Numbered from the stretch's first letter, positions 16,212 to 25,224 are shown. The stretch: 64,000 nt of DNA from Oscillibacter valericigenes (GCF_021531915.1 NZ_JAFBIV010000002.1:241853-305852), one strand, 5' to 3'. Notes: generated by a model not told the origin, from the sequence alone. A program made the numbers and translations.

Positions 16212-17564
16212 TCAGTCCCGGACGCCCATGGTCTCCCACTTGTGGCCCAGGAACCGGGGCAGGAAGAAGGACACCCGCAGGGCCCAGTCGGCGAACATAG
16301 CCATCCAGATGCCCAGGACGCCGAAGCCCCAGAACCGGCCCAGCAGTACGCCCAGGCCCACCCGCAGGGTCCACATGGATGCGGTGGAGACCACCATGGT
16401 AAACCGGGTATCCCCCGCGGCCCGGAGGGCCTGGGGCAGGGTAAAGGAGGCCGGCCACAGCACCGCGGCAGCAATGCCGTGCATCCAGATGATCTGGCGG
16501 GCATAGGACGCCGCCTGATCGGAGACGTTGTACATCCGCATGATGAGGGGCAGCAGCGCCAACACCAGCGCGATGGCGCCCCACATAAAGAAGTAGGTGG
16601 ATTTCATCAGCTTTTTCGTATAGAACCGGGCCTTCTCATAGTTTCCGGCGCCCACGCACCGGGACACCACCGTCACCATGGCAAGGCCCAGGGCGTTGCC
16701 GGGCACGCACTGGAAGGTGCAGATCGTGTTGCCCATGGCGTTGGCGGCCACGGAGGCCGTGCCCAGCACCGCCACCGTGGACAGCAGCAAAATCTTTCCC
16801 AACTGGAACATGCTGCTCTCCAGTCCGTTGGGCACGCCGAAGCGCAGAATGTTCTTCACCACATATCTGTCGTGGCGCAGGGTAAATTTCTCCACCCGCA
16901 GGGGCAGGTCCGGCCGCCGCAGCAGCACCACCATCATCACTGCTCCCACCGCCCGGGACACCAAGGTGGGGATGGCCACGCCCTCCACGCCCATGTGGAA
17001 GCCGAAAATTAAAAGGGCGTTGCCCGCCACATTGATGAGGTTCATCAGCAGGGACACCCACATGGAAATTTTGGAGTTGCCCATGACCCGGAACAGGGCG
17101 GCACCGGCGCTGTAAATAGCCAGGAAGGGGATGGACGCCTCCACGATGATGTAATAGGTGTTGGCGTAGGCGGCCACGTCCGGCTCCACCTGGCCGAACA
17201 CCACCCCCAGCACAAAGCCCTTGGCCAGGTAAAACAGCACCATGATGAGGAGGGACGCCTCCCCCATGAACAGCAGCAACTGGGCACCGGAGTGGCCCGC
17301 CTTGACCGCCTCCCGGCGGCCCAGATACTGGCCCGCGATGACGGCGCCGCCGGTGGCCAGCGCCGCGAAGGCGTTCACCAGCAGCACGTTTACCGTATCC
17401 ACCAGGCTGACGGCGGAGATGGCCGCCTCCCCCACCTGGGACACCATGACGGAGTCAAACAGGCCCACGGTGATGGCCAGCAGCTGCTCAATGACCAGGG
17501 GGACGATCAGCCGCCGCAGGTCCCGGTCGCTGAATTCAATATTGATCTTACGGACTTCGTTCAA
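16212..17564 (-). CDS. MATE-family multidrug/metabolite exporter (with AraC partner)
   Basis: The 450-residue protein has twelve predicted membrane helices in two pseudo-symmetric halves. It shows family landmarks such as LVDTVNVLLVNAFAALATGG, AGQYLGRREA in the first half and GNTICTFQCVPGNALGLAMV with VSRCVGAGNYEKA in the second. MATE pumps use Na+ or H+ to export drugs or metabolites. The start is TTG at 17564 with GAGGCGAG upstream. It lies 13 bp downstream of an AraC-type regulator on the same strand, so the regulator and pump are probably one inducible unit. Confidence 0.92.
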   Translation of the reverse strand: MNEVRKINIEFSDRDLRRLIVPLVIEQLLAITVGLFDSVMVSQVGEAAISAVSLVDTVNVLLVNAFAALATGGAVIAGQYLGRREAVKAGHSGAQLLLFMGEASLLIMVLFYLAKGFVLGVVFGQVEPDVAAYANTYYIIVEASIPFLAIYSAGAALFRVMGNSKISMWVSLLMNLINVAGNALLIFGFHMGVEGVAIPTLVSRAVGAVMMVVLLRRPDLPLRVEKFTLRHDRYVVKNILRFGVPNGLESSMFQLGKILLLSTVAVLGTASVAANAMGNTICTFQCVPGNALGLAMVTVVSRCVGAGNYEKARFYTKKLMKSTYFFMWGAIALVLALLPLIMRMYNVSDQAASYARQIIWMHGIAAAVLWPASFTLPQALRAAGDTRFTMVVSTASMWTLRVGLGVLLGRFWGFGVLGIWMAMFADWALRVSFFLPRFLGHKWETMGVRD

Positions 17565-17577
17565 AACACTCGCCTCT

Positions 17578-18429
17578 TTACGATTGAAACTCCCTGGGAC
17601 TGACCTGAAAGGTCTTCCGGAACGCCCGCAGGAAGGTGGAATATTCAGAAAAGCCGGCCTGCTCCGCCGCCTTCATCACCGGCACACCGGATCGGATCAG
17701 CTCCCCCGCCAGCAGCAGTCGCTTCTGGCTGATGTACTGGTGCAGGGTGTAGCCGGTGACTTCCTTGAACCGGTGCATCAGATAATACCGGCTCATATAA
17801 AACTGCTTTGCCAGCAGGTCCACCGACAGCTCACCCTCCAGATGGGCAGCGATGTATTGCAGCACTTCCTCCATCTTGGGGTCCAGGCGGTAGCTGTCCG
17901 GCGCCTCCGCGGCCGTGTGGGAGGAAAGGATGTCCCGGTTGACGGCGATCAGCAACTGCTGGCAGAGGGTATCCGCCAGGCGGGCGGCGCCGAACTCCCG
18001 GGACCGCAGGGCCTCCTCCAGATTCTGGATGATCCCCATATACTGTCCCCGCCGGGCGCCGTCGGTCCGCAACAGGTGAAAGCCCCGCTCCCGGGCCGTG
18101 TCAAAGCAGGCGTCCAGCCGCTCGCCGGGGTCGCTGCGGGCCGTGACCCAGTCCCGCCCCAGCCAGAGGACCATGCGCTCATAGGGCTCCGAGGGATCAA
18201 TGATGGGTCGGTGGATCAGGTTATGCTGCACCAACAGCACATCCCAGGGCTTCAGAAAGTAGGTGACGCCCTCCACCACATAGGTGACCTTGCCCCCCAG
18301 CATCAAAATCAGCTTGTCGAATTCGTGGTAATGGTACTCCAGCTGCTGCGCCCGGCTGTCCTTCAGATGGAACAGGCGGAAGCCCTCGTTCAGATATCCC
18401 CGTTTACCAACCTCGCTGCGGTCCAGCAC
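17578..18429 (-). CDS. AraC-family regulator upstream of a MATE pump
   Basis: The protein is about 283 residues if it starts at GTG 18429. An N-terminal cupin domain (HLKDSRAQQLEYHYHEFDKL, KVTYVVEGVTYFLKPWDVLL) precedes a C-terminal double helix-turn-helix (LSVDLLAKQFYMSRYYLMHR and VMKAAEQAGFSEYSTFLRAF). A longer frame to 18558 exists, but a near-consensus promoter at 18457-18485 lies inside it and AAGGGGGTG precedes GTG 18429, so the short form is preferred. The MATE gene follows after 13 bp. Likely role: ligand-dependent control of that exporter. Confidence 0.88.
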   Translation of the reverse strand: MLDRSEVGKRGYLNEGFRLFHLKDSRAQQLEYHYHEFDKLILMLGGKVTYVVEGVTYFLKPWDVLLVQHNLIHRPIIDPSEPYERMVLWLGRDWVTARSDPGERLDACFDTARERGFHLLRTDGARRGQYMGIIQNLEEALRSREFGAARLADTLCQQLLIAVNRDILSSHTAAEAPDSYRLDPKMEEVLQYIAAHLEGELSVDLLAKQFYMSRYYLMHRFKEVTGYTLHQYISQKRLLLAGELIRSGVPVMKAAEQAGFSEYSTFLRAFRKTFQVSPREFQS

Positions 18430-18456
18430 GGCAGTCACCCCCTTTTCAGTCGGTCC

Positions 18457-18485
18457 ATCATATCGCACATCCTGCCATTTTACAA
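18457..18485 (-). promoter_or_regulatory. sigma-A promoter for the araC-MATE operon
   Basis: Minus-strand TTGTAA, a 17-bp spacer and TATGAT. Its position excludes starts upstream of GTG 18429. Confidence 0.75.
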
Positions 18486-18561
18486 TCCGAATTCCGCACA
18501 AAACCATGAAAAAAATTTGGCGGTCTTTGGGTAAAAGGCCATGGAATTCGTACTTCATATC

Positions 18562-18570
18562 TGCTATACT
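18562..18570 (+). promoter_or_regulatory. extended -10 promoter for thyA-folA
   Basis: TGC-TATACT with a weak -35 (TGGAAT) 17 bp upstream. It lies 32 bases before the GTG start of thyA. Confidence 0.6.
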
Positions 18571-18601
18571 ACCATTGAAAAGAAAAAAGGAGGCAGCTGC
18601 C

Positions 18602-19432
18602 GTGAGCTACGCAGACATCCGCTTCATTGAAAATTGCCGGGATATCCTGGAAAACGGCGTGTGGGATACCGACCAGCAGGTCCGTCCCCACTGGGAGGAC
18701 GGCACCCCTGCCCACACGGTGAAGAAGTTCGGCATCGTGAACCGCTATGACCTGCAGAAGGAGTTCCCCATCCTGACCCTGCGCCGCACCTACTGGAAGA
18801 CTGCCGTGGGTGAGCTGCTGTGGATCTGGCAGAAGAAGTCCAACAACATCCACGACCTGGACGCCAAGATCTGGGACCAGTGGGCCGACGAGACCGGCTC
18901 CATCGGCAAGGCCTACGGCTATCAGCTGGGGGTGAAGCACCACTATCCCGAGGGGGACATGGACCAGGTGGACCGGGTGCTGTACGACCTGAAGCATAAC
19001 CCCGCCTCCCGCCGCATCCTGACCAATATCTACAACTTCGCGGACCTCTCGGAGATGCACCTGTACCCCTGCGCCTACTCCATGACTTTCAACGTCTCCG
19101 GCAACGTGCTGAACGCCATTCTGAACCAGCGGAGCCAGGATATGCTGGCCGCCAACAACTGGAACGTGGTGCAGTACGCCGTGCTGGTCCACATGTTCGC
19201 CCAGGTCAGCGGCCTGGTGCCGGGCGAGTTGGTCCATGTCATCGCCGACGCTCACATCTACGACCGCCACGTGCCCATCATTGAAAAGATGCTGCAGCAG
19301 ACCCCCAGAGAGGCTCCCAAGTTCACGGTGGACCCCTCTGTGACGGACTTCTACGCCTTCACCAAAAACAGCTTCACGCTGGAAGGCTATGATCCCGCCC
19401 CCTTTGACGATAAAATTCCCGTTGCCATCTGA
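18602..19432 (+). CDS. thyA: thymidylate synthase
   Basis: The 276-residue protein converts dUMP to dTMP using methylene-tetrahydrofolate. Landmarks are the N-terminal folate/dUMP region (RTYWKTAVGELLWIWQKKSN), the catalytic cysteine in HLYPCAYSMTFNV, the phosphate-binding RSQDMLAANNWNVVQY stretch and the C-terminal VDPSVTDFYAFTKNSF. The start is GTG 18602, with AAAAAAGGAGG upstream; an in-frame ATG at 18506 lies before the promoter and is rejected. folA follows after 11 bp. ThyA makes dihydrofolate, which FolA reduces back, so the pair forms a complete cycle. Confidence 0.97.
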   Translation: MSYADIRFIENCRDILENGVWDTDQQVRPHWEDGTPAHTVKKFGIVNRYDLQKEFPILTLRRTYWKTAVGELLWIWQKKSNNIHDLDAKIWDQWADETGSIGKAYGYQLGVKHHYPEGDMDQVDRVLYDLKHNPASRRILTNIYNFADLSEMHLYPCAYSMTFNVSGNVLNAILNQRSQDMLAANNWNVVQYAVLVHMFAQVSGLVPGELVHVIADAHIYDRHVPIIEKMLQQTPREAPKFTVDPSVTDFYAFTKNSFTLEGYDPAPFDDKIPVAI

Positions 19433-19443
19433 GGTGAGACCGT

Positions 19444-19941
19444 ATGAATGCAATCGTTGTAGTTGACAGCCGCTGGGCCATCGGCTGTGAGGGCAGACTG
19501 CTGTTCTCCCTGCCCACGGACATGAAGCGCTTCCGCTCTCTGACCCTGAACGGCACCGTGATCCTGGGCCGCAAGACCCTGGATACCTTCCCCGGCGGCA
19601 GGCCCCTGCCCAAGCGGCGGAATATCGTCATTACCCGCAATGTGGACTTTGACCGGGAGGGCTGCGAGATCGCCGGCAGCCCGGAGGCCGCCCTGGAGCT
19701 GGCGGCGGACACCCCGGATGACCAGCTGTGGGTCATCGGCGGCGGCAGCGTCTATACCGCCCTGCTGAACAAGTGCAAGCGGGTGTATCTGACCAAGGTG
19801 GACGCCGCGGCGGAGAACGCCGACACCTTCTTCCCCAACCTGGATAAGCTGCCGGGATGGGAGATCGAAGCCACCAGCGACCCGGTGGCAGAAAACGGGG
19901 TCACGTACCGGTTTATCGATTACATCAATACGAAGCTGTAA
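19444..19941 (+). CDS. folA: dihydrofolate reductase
   Basis: The 165-residue protein is a standard type I dihydrofolate reductase. It has the N-terminal AIVVVDSRWAIGCEGRLLFSLPTDMKRF (substrate loop and active-site acidic residue), the NADPH-binding VILGRKTLDTFPGG and the WVIGGGSVYTALL glycine motif. It reduces dihydrofolate to tetrahydrofolate with NADPH and works with the adjacent ThyA. GAGGTGAG precedes the ATG. Two residues after the stop the intergenic repeat copy B begins. Confidence 0.97.
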   Translation: MNAIVVVDSRWAIGCEGRLLFSLPTDMKRFRSLTLNGTVILGRKTLDTFPGGRPLPKRRNIVITRNVDFDREGCEIAGSPEAALELAADTPDDQLWVIGGGSVYTALLNKCKRVYLTKVDAAAENADTFFPNLDKLPGWEIEATSDPVAENGVTYRFIDYINTKL

Positions 19942-20289
19942 AAGGGACGCCGCTTTGCGGCGCGGGAACTCCGCCCCCCACTTTTCTTTGTCTTGCCAAA
20001 GAAAAGTCGCCGCCGGAGCGGTGGAAAAGAAAACGCTTTTATCGCAAAGACGGCACAGGGCAAGGCCCTGTGCCGTCTTTGCGTATACGGGAGTCGTCGT
20101 GGTCGGTGCAGCGTAAACCTGCAGGCCTGTACCGGGTGCGCTTTAGCCTTGGGGAACCAGGAAGTGCTTCTCCGCATTTGGCGGTATGTGCTTCTTTCCG
20201 GGGTGCTTGACGAACGGACCTGCTGCTCTTTCCGCTGCCGCTTCTGCTCTGCAGCGGCGGGGCTAATGGGATACCCGTAGGGGCGGATA
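19942..20289. repeat. composite intergenic repeat, copy B (half-length)
   Basis: About 345 non-coding bases between folA and the anti-sigma gene. Read forward, it resembles the reverse complement of the right halves of copies A and C. Shared pieces are CCCCCACTTTTCTTTG, CAAAGAAAAGTCGCCGCCG, AGCGGTGGAAAAGAAAACGC, CTGTACCGGGTGCGCTTT and CCGCATTTGG. It contains a strong local palindrome, CGCAAAGACGGCACAGGGC with its complement. So B carries one module where A and C carry two. Confidence 0.75.
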
Positions 20290-21033
20290 TTATCCGCCCG
20301 CTTTCAGCGGCTCGTTCTCCCGCGCCGCCCAGTAGTCGGCGCTGCCTTGCTCGTAGCCCCACGCCGCTTCGTCGGCGGCGCTGGCGGCGGGCAGGTCCAT
20401 GCCCTCCTCCCAGAGGAGGACGGCTTCCTCTCCCCGGCCATACCAGACCCGGGTGACCTCCCGGTCGATTCCCTGACTCTCGGCCCAGGTGTTTTCCTCC
20501 GCCACATCCAGAATCATCTCCCGGTCCGCCAGGGTCACGCCGTCCCACCGTTTTTCCGTGATAAGGGCCCGGAGCGGCACATAATACTTGTTTCCTGCCT
20601 CATCATATTCAAACTTGACCCTTCGCAAATTCAGATCGTCGTCAATATAAAAATGATACAAAACCCGTCCGTCGGAGAGCTGACGCACATTGGAAAGCTG
20701 TATCTTTTCCGCCGGCACGGGAAAGAGGTGCAGCTGTGTGGCGGCCAGCCACGCTCCCACCAGCACCAGGCACACCGCCGCCGCCATGGCGGCACCCTTC
20801 AGCCGTGCCTTCCACCTGGTCTTCTTCCATTCTTCGGAAATTTTCTTCACCGCCGCCCCGTCGGCGGCGTTTTTCTGCGTTTCAGCTGTGGGCAGGGGGG
20901 CGTCCATCTCCGCCAGCGCCTCCCGGCAAATGTCACAGGTCTCCAAATGTACCTCCACTGCCGCCCGGCTGGCGGCGGAGCACACCCCGTCATGGTACAG
21001 GGGCAGCAGGTCCATCACGATCTCATGTTCCAT
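20290..21033 (-). CDS. anti-sigma factor with zinc-binding (zf-HC2/ZAS) N-terminus
   Basis: The 247-residue protein has an N-terminal zinc anti-sigma motif: an early histidine-bearing LLPLYHDGV, then HLETCDIC (H-x3-C-x2-C) near residue 30. A membrane helix follows at about residues 79-100 (AAVCLVLVGAWLAATQLHLF). The extracytoplasmic domain of about 145 residues has unknown ligand. It overlaps the upstream ECF sigma gene by 11 bases, so both products are made in step. It should hold that sigma factor at the membrane until a signal releases it. Confidence 0.88.
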   Translation of the reverse strand: MEHEIVMDLLPLYHDGVCSAASRAAVEVHLETCDICREALAEMDAPLPTAETQKNAADGAAVKKISEEWKKTRWKARLKGAAMAAAVCLVLVGAWLAATQLHLFPVPAEKIQLSNVRQLSDGRVLYHFYIDDDLNLRRVKFEYDEAGNKYYVPLRALITEKRWDGVTLADREMILDVAEENTWAESQGIDREVTRVWYGRGEEAVLLWEEGMDLPAASAADEAAWGYEQGSADYWAARENEPLKAGG

Positions 21034-21493
21034 GGAATTCCTCCTTTAATTTCTGCCTGGCCCGGAAGTAGGTCACCCGGGCCCAACTCTCCGTCTTACC
21101 GAACAGCTCTCCGATCTGGGAGAAGGGCAGCTCTCCGAAGGTCCGCAGGGAGAACACCTCTTTATACGGCTCCGGCAGGCCGTGGAGCAGCACATGGAGC
21201 CGCCGGGCGTCCTCCCGGTCGTCGAAGCGGGCCTCAATGCCGCCGCCCTGTTCCGGGGCCGTATCCGCAAACTTCTGCCGATCCCGGCACAATGACAGGT
21301 ACTGATTCCGGGCGATCTGACACAGCCACACCCGCAGCTGGCAGTCACCCCGAAAGCTGTCGATGGCCGTCAGGGCCTTGAAGAAGGTCTCCTGGGTCAC
21401 CTCCTCCGCCGTGGCCTCGTCCCGGCAGATAGTCAGAATGTACTTGTACACGTCGGCGAAATACAGCCGGTAGACCTCCTCAAAATCAGGCAC
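21023..21493 (-). CDS. ECF-type RNA polymerase sigma factor (pair 2)
   Basis: The 156-residue protein has region 2 (VYRLYFADVYKYILTICRDE, then ATAEEVTQETFFKAL) and region 4 (PEPYKEVFSLRTFGELPFSQ, IGELFGKTESWARVTYFRAR). The GTG at 21493, with AGAGAGGAGGTGG upstream, is chosen. The longer ATG at 21523 lies inside a sequence that looks like the -10 box of an ECF promoter and cannot be in the mRNA if that promoter is used. The anti-sigma gene overlaps its 3' end. The promoter shape suggests autoregulation. Confidence 0.9.
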   Translation of the reverse strand: MPDFEEVYRLYFADVYKYILTICRDEATAEEVTQETFFKALTAIDSFRGDCQLRVWLCQIARNQYLSLCRDRQKFADTAPEQGGGIEARFDDREDARRLHVLLHGLPEPYKEVFSLRTFGELPFSQIGELFGKTESWARVTYFRARQKLKEEFHGT

Positions 21494-21523
21494 CGCTCCA
21501 CCTCCTCTCTGCTCGTCACCCAT

Positions 21524-21551
21524 AAGACGGCGGGAACTTCATTTCGTTACA
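21524..21551 (-). promoter_or_regulatory. candidate ECF-type autoregulated promoter
   Basis: Minus-strand TGTAACG (21545-21551), 15 bp, CGTCTT (21524-21529). This AAC plus CGTC pattern is typical of ECF promoters and sits just upstream of the sigma gene. Confidence 0.6.
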
Positions 21552-21556
21552 GGGAC

Positions 21557-21585
21557 TTTTCAAATCCTGTTTTTTTGATTATAAT
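21557..21585 (+). promoter_or_regulatory. sigma-A promoter for recG
   Basis: TTTTCA (21557-21562), 17 bp, TATAAT (21580-21585). It is divergent from, and within a few bases of, the ECF-type promoter of pair 2. Confidence 0.7.
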
Positions 21586-21618
21586 GAAAAGAAAACCGGA
21601 AGGAAAGGGGGGACCTCC

Positions 21619-23667
21619 ATGGCGGACCTGAACACTGACATTCGCTCTATCAAAGGCATCGGCGAGCAGCGGGCCAAGGCCCTGAACAAGCTGGGTATCG
21701 CAACGCTGCGGGATTTGATTAGCTGGTTCCCCCGAAAGTACGATGACCGGCGGCAGGCCCGGCGCATTGCGGACCTGGTCCCCGGGGAGAGCGCCTGCGT
21801 GGCGGCTATGATCGCCGCGGAGCCCAAGGTCTCCCATATCCGGAAGGGCATGGACCTGGTGAAGGTCCGGGCGGTGGACGAGTCCGGCGTGCTGGATATC
21901 ACCTTTTTCAACCAGACATGGCTGAAAAACCAGCTCATCCAGGGGGAGACCTACATCTTCTACGGCAAGGCGGAGGGAAACCTCCTGCGGAAAACCATGG
22001 CCAGTCCCATCGTGGAGCGGGAGGGCAGGGGAGAGTTCACGGGCCGCATCGTGCCCATCTATCCCCTGACGGCGGGGGTTTCCCAGTTGATCCTGTCCCG
22101 GTCCATCCGGCAGGGACTGGACGCCTGCGCCGATATTTTACCCGATGTGCTGCCGGATGAAGTGCGGCAGGACCACCATCTGTGCCGCATTGGCTACGCT
22201 TACGAGAACATCCACTTCCCCGAGGACGAGACCGCCCTGGACCTGGCCCGGCGGCGGCTGGCCTTTGAGGAGCTGTTTTTCTTCACCATCGGCCTGCAGC
22301 GGCTGCGAAACCGCCGGGAAACCGTTCAGGTGGAGCCCTGCGGTGCTGTGGACATGGCAGAATTCTATCACGCTCTGCCCTTCACCCTGACGGATGCCCA
22401 GCGCCGCTGCGTGGAAGAAGCCCTGACAGACATGCGCTCCGGCCAGCCCATGAACCGGCTGTGCCAGGGCGACGTGGGCTCCGGCAAGACCATGGTGGCC
22501 GCCGCCTGCGTGTATTTTTGCGTGAAGAACGGCCGCCAAGCGGCATTGATGGCCCCCACGGAAATTCTGGCCCAGCAGCATTACAACGGATTGGCCCCTC
22601 TGCTGGAAAATCTGGGCATCCGCTGCGCCCTGCTGACGGGCTCCACGAAAGCCGCCGTCAAGCGCTCCATTGCTTCCCAACTTGCCAGCGGCGAGATCGA
22701 CTTTGCCATCGGCACCCACGCCCTCATCACGGAGGGGGTAGAGTATGCGGACTTAGGGCTGGTTGTCACGGACGAGCAGCACCGCTTCGGCGTGGCCCAG
22801 CGGGCGGCTCTGGCCGCCAAGGGCCAGCACCCACACACCCTGGTCATGTCAGCCACCCCCATTCCCCGGACGTTGGCGCTGATCCTGTACGGCGACCTGG
22901 ATGTGTCCGTCATCGACCAGCTGCCCCCGGGCCGCCAGCCCATTGAGACCTACGCCGTCCCCGGCAGCTACCACCCCCGGGTGTATAACTTCATCCGCAA
23001 GTTGGTGGGGGAGGGGCGGCAGGCCTACATCGTCTGCCCTATGGTCGAGGAAAATGACGAGCTGCCCGACGAGCGGAAGGCCGTCACCGCCTACGCCCAG
23101 AAGCTCCAGGCAGAGGTCTTCCCGGAGTTGAAGGTGGCTTTCGTCCATGGCAAGATGAAGGCAAAAGAGAAGGATGCCGTCATGGCGGCTTTTGCCGCTC
23201 ACGAGACGGACATTCTGGTGTCCACCACGGTCATCGAGGTGGGCGTGGATGTACCCAACGCCGCCGTCATGGTCATTGAGAACGCGGAACGGTTCGGCCT
23301 GAGCCAGCTCCATCAGCTCCGTGGCCGGGTAGGCCGGGGCAAGCACCAATCCTACTGCATCCTGATCTCCGACAACCAGAACGAGGAGACGAAGCAGCGC
23401 CTCAAGGTCATGACCAAGACCGCCGACGGCTTCAAGATCGCCGAGGAGGACCTGCGGCTCCGTGGCCCCGGCGACTTCTTCGGAGAGCGGCAGCACGGCC
23501 TGCCGGGGTTGAAAATCGCGGACATCGGCTGCGACACCCAACTTTTGAAGGAGGCCCAGCAGGCGGCGGAGGAACTTCTGGAAAGAGACCCGGACCTGCG
23601 GGACCACCCCGCCGCCGCGGAGCGGGTGGCGGAGCTGTTCGCCCAGGCGTCGGATACGCTGAATTAA
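21619..23667 (+). CDS. recG: ATP-dependent DNA helicase RecG
   Basis: The 682-residue protein is full-length RecG, which remodels stalled forks and branched DNA. An N-terminal wedge/OB domain (residues about 5-150, beginning IRSIKGIGEQRAKAL) leads to the helicase core: GDVGSGKTMVAAACVYF (Walker A, near residue 288), VTDEQHRFGVAQRAAL (DEQH box II near 387) and MSATPIPRTLAL. Then come TTVIEVGVDVPNA and QLRGRVGRGKHQSYC (motif VI). The C-terminal RLRGPGDFFGERQHGLP is diagnostic for RecG. A promoter lies upstream, and a perfect terminator follows the stop. Confidence 0.98.
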   Translation: MADLNTDIRSIKGIGEQRAKALNKLGIATLRDLISWFPRKYDDRRQARRIADLVPGESACVAAMIAAEPKVSHIRKGMDLVKVRAVDESGVLDITFFNQTWLKNQLIQGETYIFYGKAEGNLLRKTMASPIVEREGRGEFTGRIVPIYPLTAGVSQLILSRSIRQGLDACADILPDVLPDEVRQDHHLCRIGYAYENIHFPEDETALDLARRRLAFEELFFFTIGLQRLRNRRETVQVEPCGAVDMAEFYHALPFTLTDAQRRCVEEALTDMRSGQPMNRLCQGDVGSGKTMVAAACVYFCVKNGRQAALMAPTEILAQQHYNGLAPLLENLGIRCALLTGSTKAAVKRSIASQLASGEIDFAIGTHALITEGVEYADLGLVVTDEQHRFGVAQRAALAAKGQHPHTLVMSATPIPRTLALILYGDLDVSVIDQLPPGRQPIETYAVPGSYHPRVYNFIRKLVGEGRQAYIVCPMVEENDELPDERKAVTAYAQKLQAEVFPELKVAFVHGKMKAKEKDAVMAAFAAHETDILVSTTVIEVGVDVPNAAVMVIENAERFGLSQLHQLRGRVGRGKHQSYCILISDNQNEETKQRLKVMTKTADGFKIAEEDLRLRGPGDFFGERQHGLPGLKIADIGCDTQLLKEAQQAAEELLERDPDLRDHPAAAERVAELFAQASDTLN

Positions 23668-23697
23668 AAAACCGGCCGTGAAAACGGCCGGTTTTTC
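23666..23697. terminator. bidirectional terminator between recG and the hydrolase
   Basis: AAAAACCGGCCGT, GAAA loop, ACGGCCGGTTTTT. It serves both convergent genes. Confidence 0.9.
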
Positions 23698-24648
23698 TTA
23701 TTCCATATGCGCTTCCATGAACCGCAGCAGCGCCGCCTGATAGGCGGGCATGTCCACGTACCAGCTGACGCCATGGCCTGCGTCGGGGACCGTCAGCAGT
23801 TGCACCTCTGCCGCGCAGGCGTCCCGCAGAGCCAGGGCCATGCCGCAGGGAACCACATGGTCCGCCTCGCCGTGGATCAGCAGGATGGGCAGTCTGGCCC
23901 GCTTCACGCAGTCCAGGGCCGAGGTCTCCGTGATGCTGAAACCGCCGAACAACCGGGCGCCCAGCGCCGTGAAGGGATACAGGGGAAACAGGGGCCAGCG
24001 GCGATGGTGGATGGTTTCCTTCACGATGCCCGCCGGGGTGTCGTAGCCGCAGTCGGCCACAATGCCCCGCACCGTCTCCGGCAGGGGCAGGTCGGATGCC
24101 ATCAGCACCGTGGCGGCTCCCATGGAGATTCCCCAGAGGAAGATGGGCGTGTCAGGTCCCATCCGTCTGGCAGCATACCGGGCCCAGGCCAGACAGTCCA
24201 GCCGCTCCCGGACGCCGAAGGTGATGGTGTCCCCCTGACTCTCCCCGTGGGCCCGCTGGTCCGGCATCAGAATGTGCCAGCCCCGTTCCCGGCAGAGCTG
24301 AAAGCCGCCGCTGCCGTCCCGCTCCGCCGTGGAGCGGTAGCCGTGGAAAAACAGGATCAGGGGCGCGCCGGACTGTCCCTCATAGAACTTCCCCACCAGC
24401 TTCAGCCCGTCGTGGGAGCGAACGGTGACCCGCTCATAGGGTGTCTCCAGCAGGATGCGGATGTTTTCCAGCATCTGCTCCCGGTATTCGTCAAAGCCTT
24501 CGCCCTCGGGAATTTCCTGAATGGGGGACTGTCGCCGGGGGTCCGCCTGAAAGGCGGTGCGGTAGCCGCACCAGGCTCCCACGGCTGTGGTCAATGCGGC
24601 GGCTCCGGTCAGGACCGCCGCCGTTTTCATCGCATGCTTCACGCTCAT
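23698..24648 (-). CDS. alpha/beta hydrolase (membrane-anchored or secreted, BAAT/FrsA-like)
   Basis: The 316-residue protein has an N-terminal hydrophobic segment (residues about 6-28) that may anchor it or act as a signal. The alpha/beta hydrolase core follows: ILFFHGYRSTAERDG (oxyanion region), then the nucleophile elbow GISMGAATVLMASDLP with Ser in G-I-S-M-G. The acid is probably in LLIHGEADHVVP and the histidine in VPDAGHGVSWYV. Similar Firmicute proteins are serine esterases of unknown substrate. The ATG overlaps the stop of the nucleotidase gene by four bases, so the two are coupled. Confidence 0.85.
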   Translation of the reverse strand: MSVKHAMKTAAVLTGAAALTTAVGAWCGYRTAFQADPRRQSPIQEIPEGEGFDEYREQMLENIRILLETPYERVTVRSHDGLKLVGKFYEGQSGAPLILFFHGYRSTAERDGSGGFQLCRERGWHILMPDQRAHGESQGDTITFGVRERLDCLAWARYAARRMGPDTPIFLWGISMGAATVLMASDLPLPETVRGIVADCGYDTPAGIVKETIHHRRWPLFPLYPFTALGARLFGGFSITETSALDCVKRARLPILLIHGEADHVVPCGMALALRDACAAEVQLLTVPDAGHGVSWYVDMPAYQAALLRFMEAHME

Positions 24649-25220
24649 TTCAGTTCATCCAACGTCAGGGCGAAGCTGTCCATGAAGGTCTCCAGGAAGT
24701 ACCCGACCTCCGGCAGCTCATAGGCCTCCAGTGCTTTGCGGGTCTGGGCGGCGGCCTCCCGGAACTCGTTGTTTCCGGCCTTCAGCTCCTCCACGCACTT
24801 GATGTAGGCGGACAGCTTGTCCGCCGCCTTCACCAGCCGGATGACCTCCGGGTCCGTGGGGGTGAGGATGGGTGCGTATACCCCATGCAGCTCCTCCGGC
24901 AGCATGGCCAGCAGCTTGCCCTCCGCCACCGCCTCCACGTCCTTATAGGCCTTGCGGATGGCGGGGTTGTCGTACTTGATGGGGGTGGGCATGTCGCCGG
25001 TCAAAATCTCCGATGCGTCGTGGTACAACGCCGCCACCGCCACCTGGCCGGGGTCCACGGTGCCGCCGAATTTTTCGCTGCGGATGACCGCCAAGGCGTG
25101 GGCCAGGACGGCCACCTGATGGCTGTGCTCCTGAACGTTCTCCTGGGCAGTGTTGCGCATGAGCGCCCAGCGCTGGATGAACCGCATCCGGGAGATGTAT
25201 GCAAAAAAGTGACTTTTCAT
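24645..25220 (-). CDS. yfbR: YfbR-like 5'-deoxynucleotidase (HD domain)
   Basis: The 191-residue protein has the HD-domain metal motifs of YfbR: R-W near the N-terminus (RMRFIQRWALMRNT), HSHQVAVLAHAL, the HD pair in AALYHDASEILTGDMPTPIK and a distal aspartate in VKAADKLSAYIKC. YfbR removes the 5' phosphate from deoxynucleoside monophosphates, so it balances dNTP pools. That fits the thyA, folA and dCMP deaminase genes elsewhere in the window. It lies five bases downstream of mtaB with GGAGG in the gap, and it overlaps the hydrolase gene. Confidence 0.9.
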   Translation of the reverse strand: MKSHFFAYISRMRFIQRWALMRNTAQENVQEHSHQVAVLAHALAVIRSEKFGGTVDPGQVAVAALYHDASEILTGDMPTPIKYDNPAIRKAYKDVEAVAEGKLLAMLPEELHGVYAPILTPTDPEVIRLVKAADKLSAYIKCVEELKAGNNEFREAAAQTRKALEAYELPEVGYFLETFMDSFALTLDELK

Positions 25221-25224
25221 GTGC

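Noticed and set aside
18506..18601. Upstream ATG extending thyA by 32 codons
   Set aside because: The extension contains the extended -10 promoter and has no similarity to thymidylate synthases; GTG 18602 has GGAGG.
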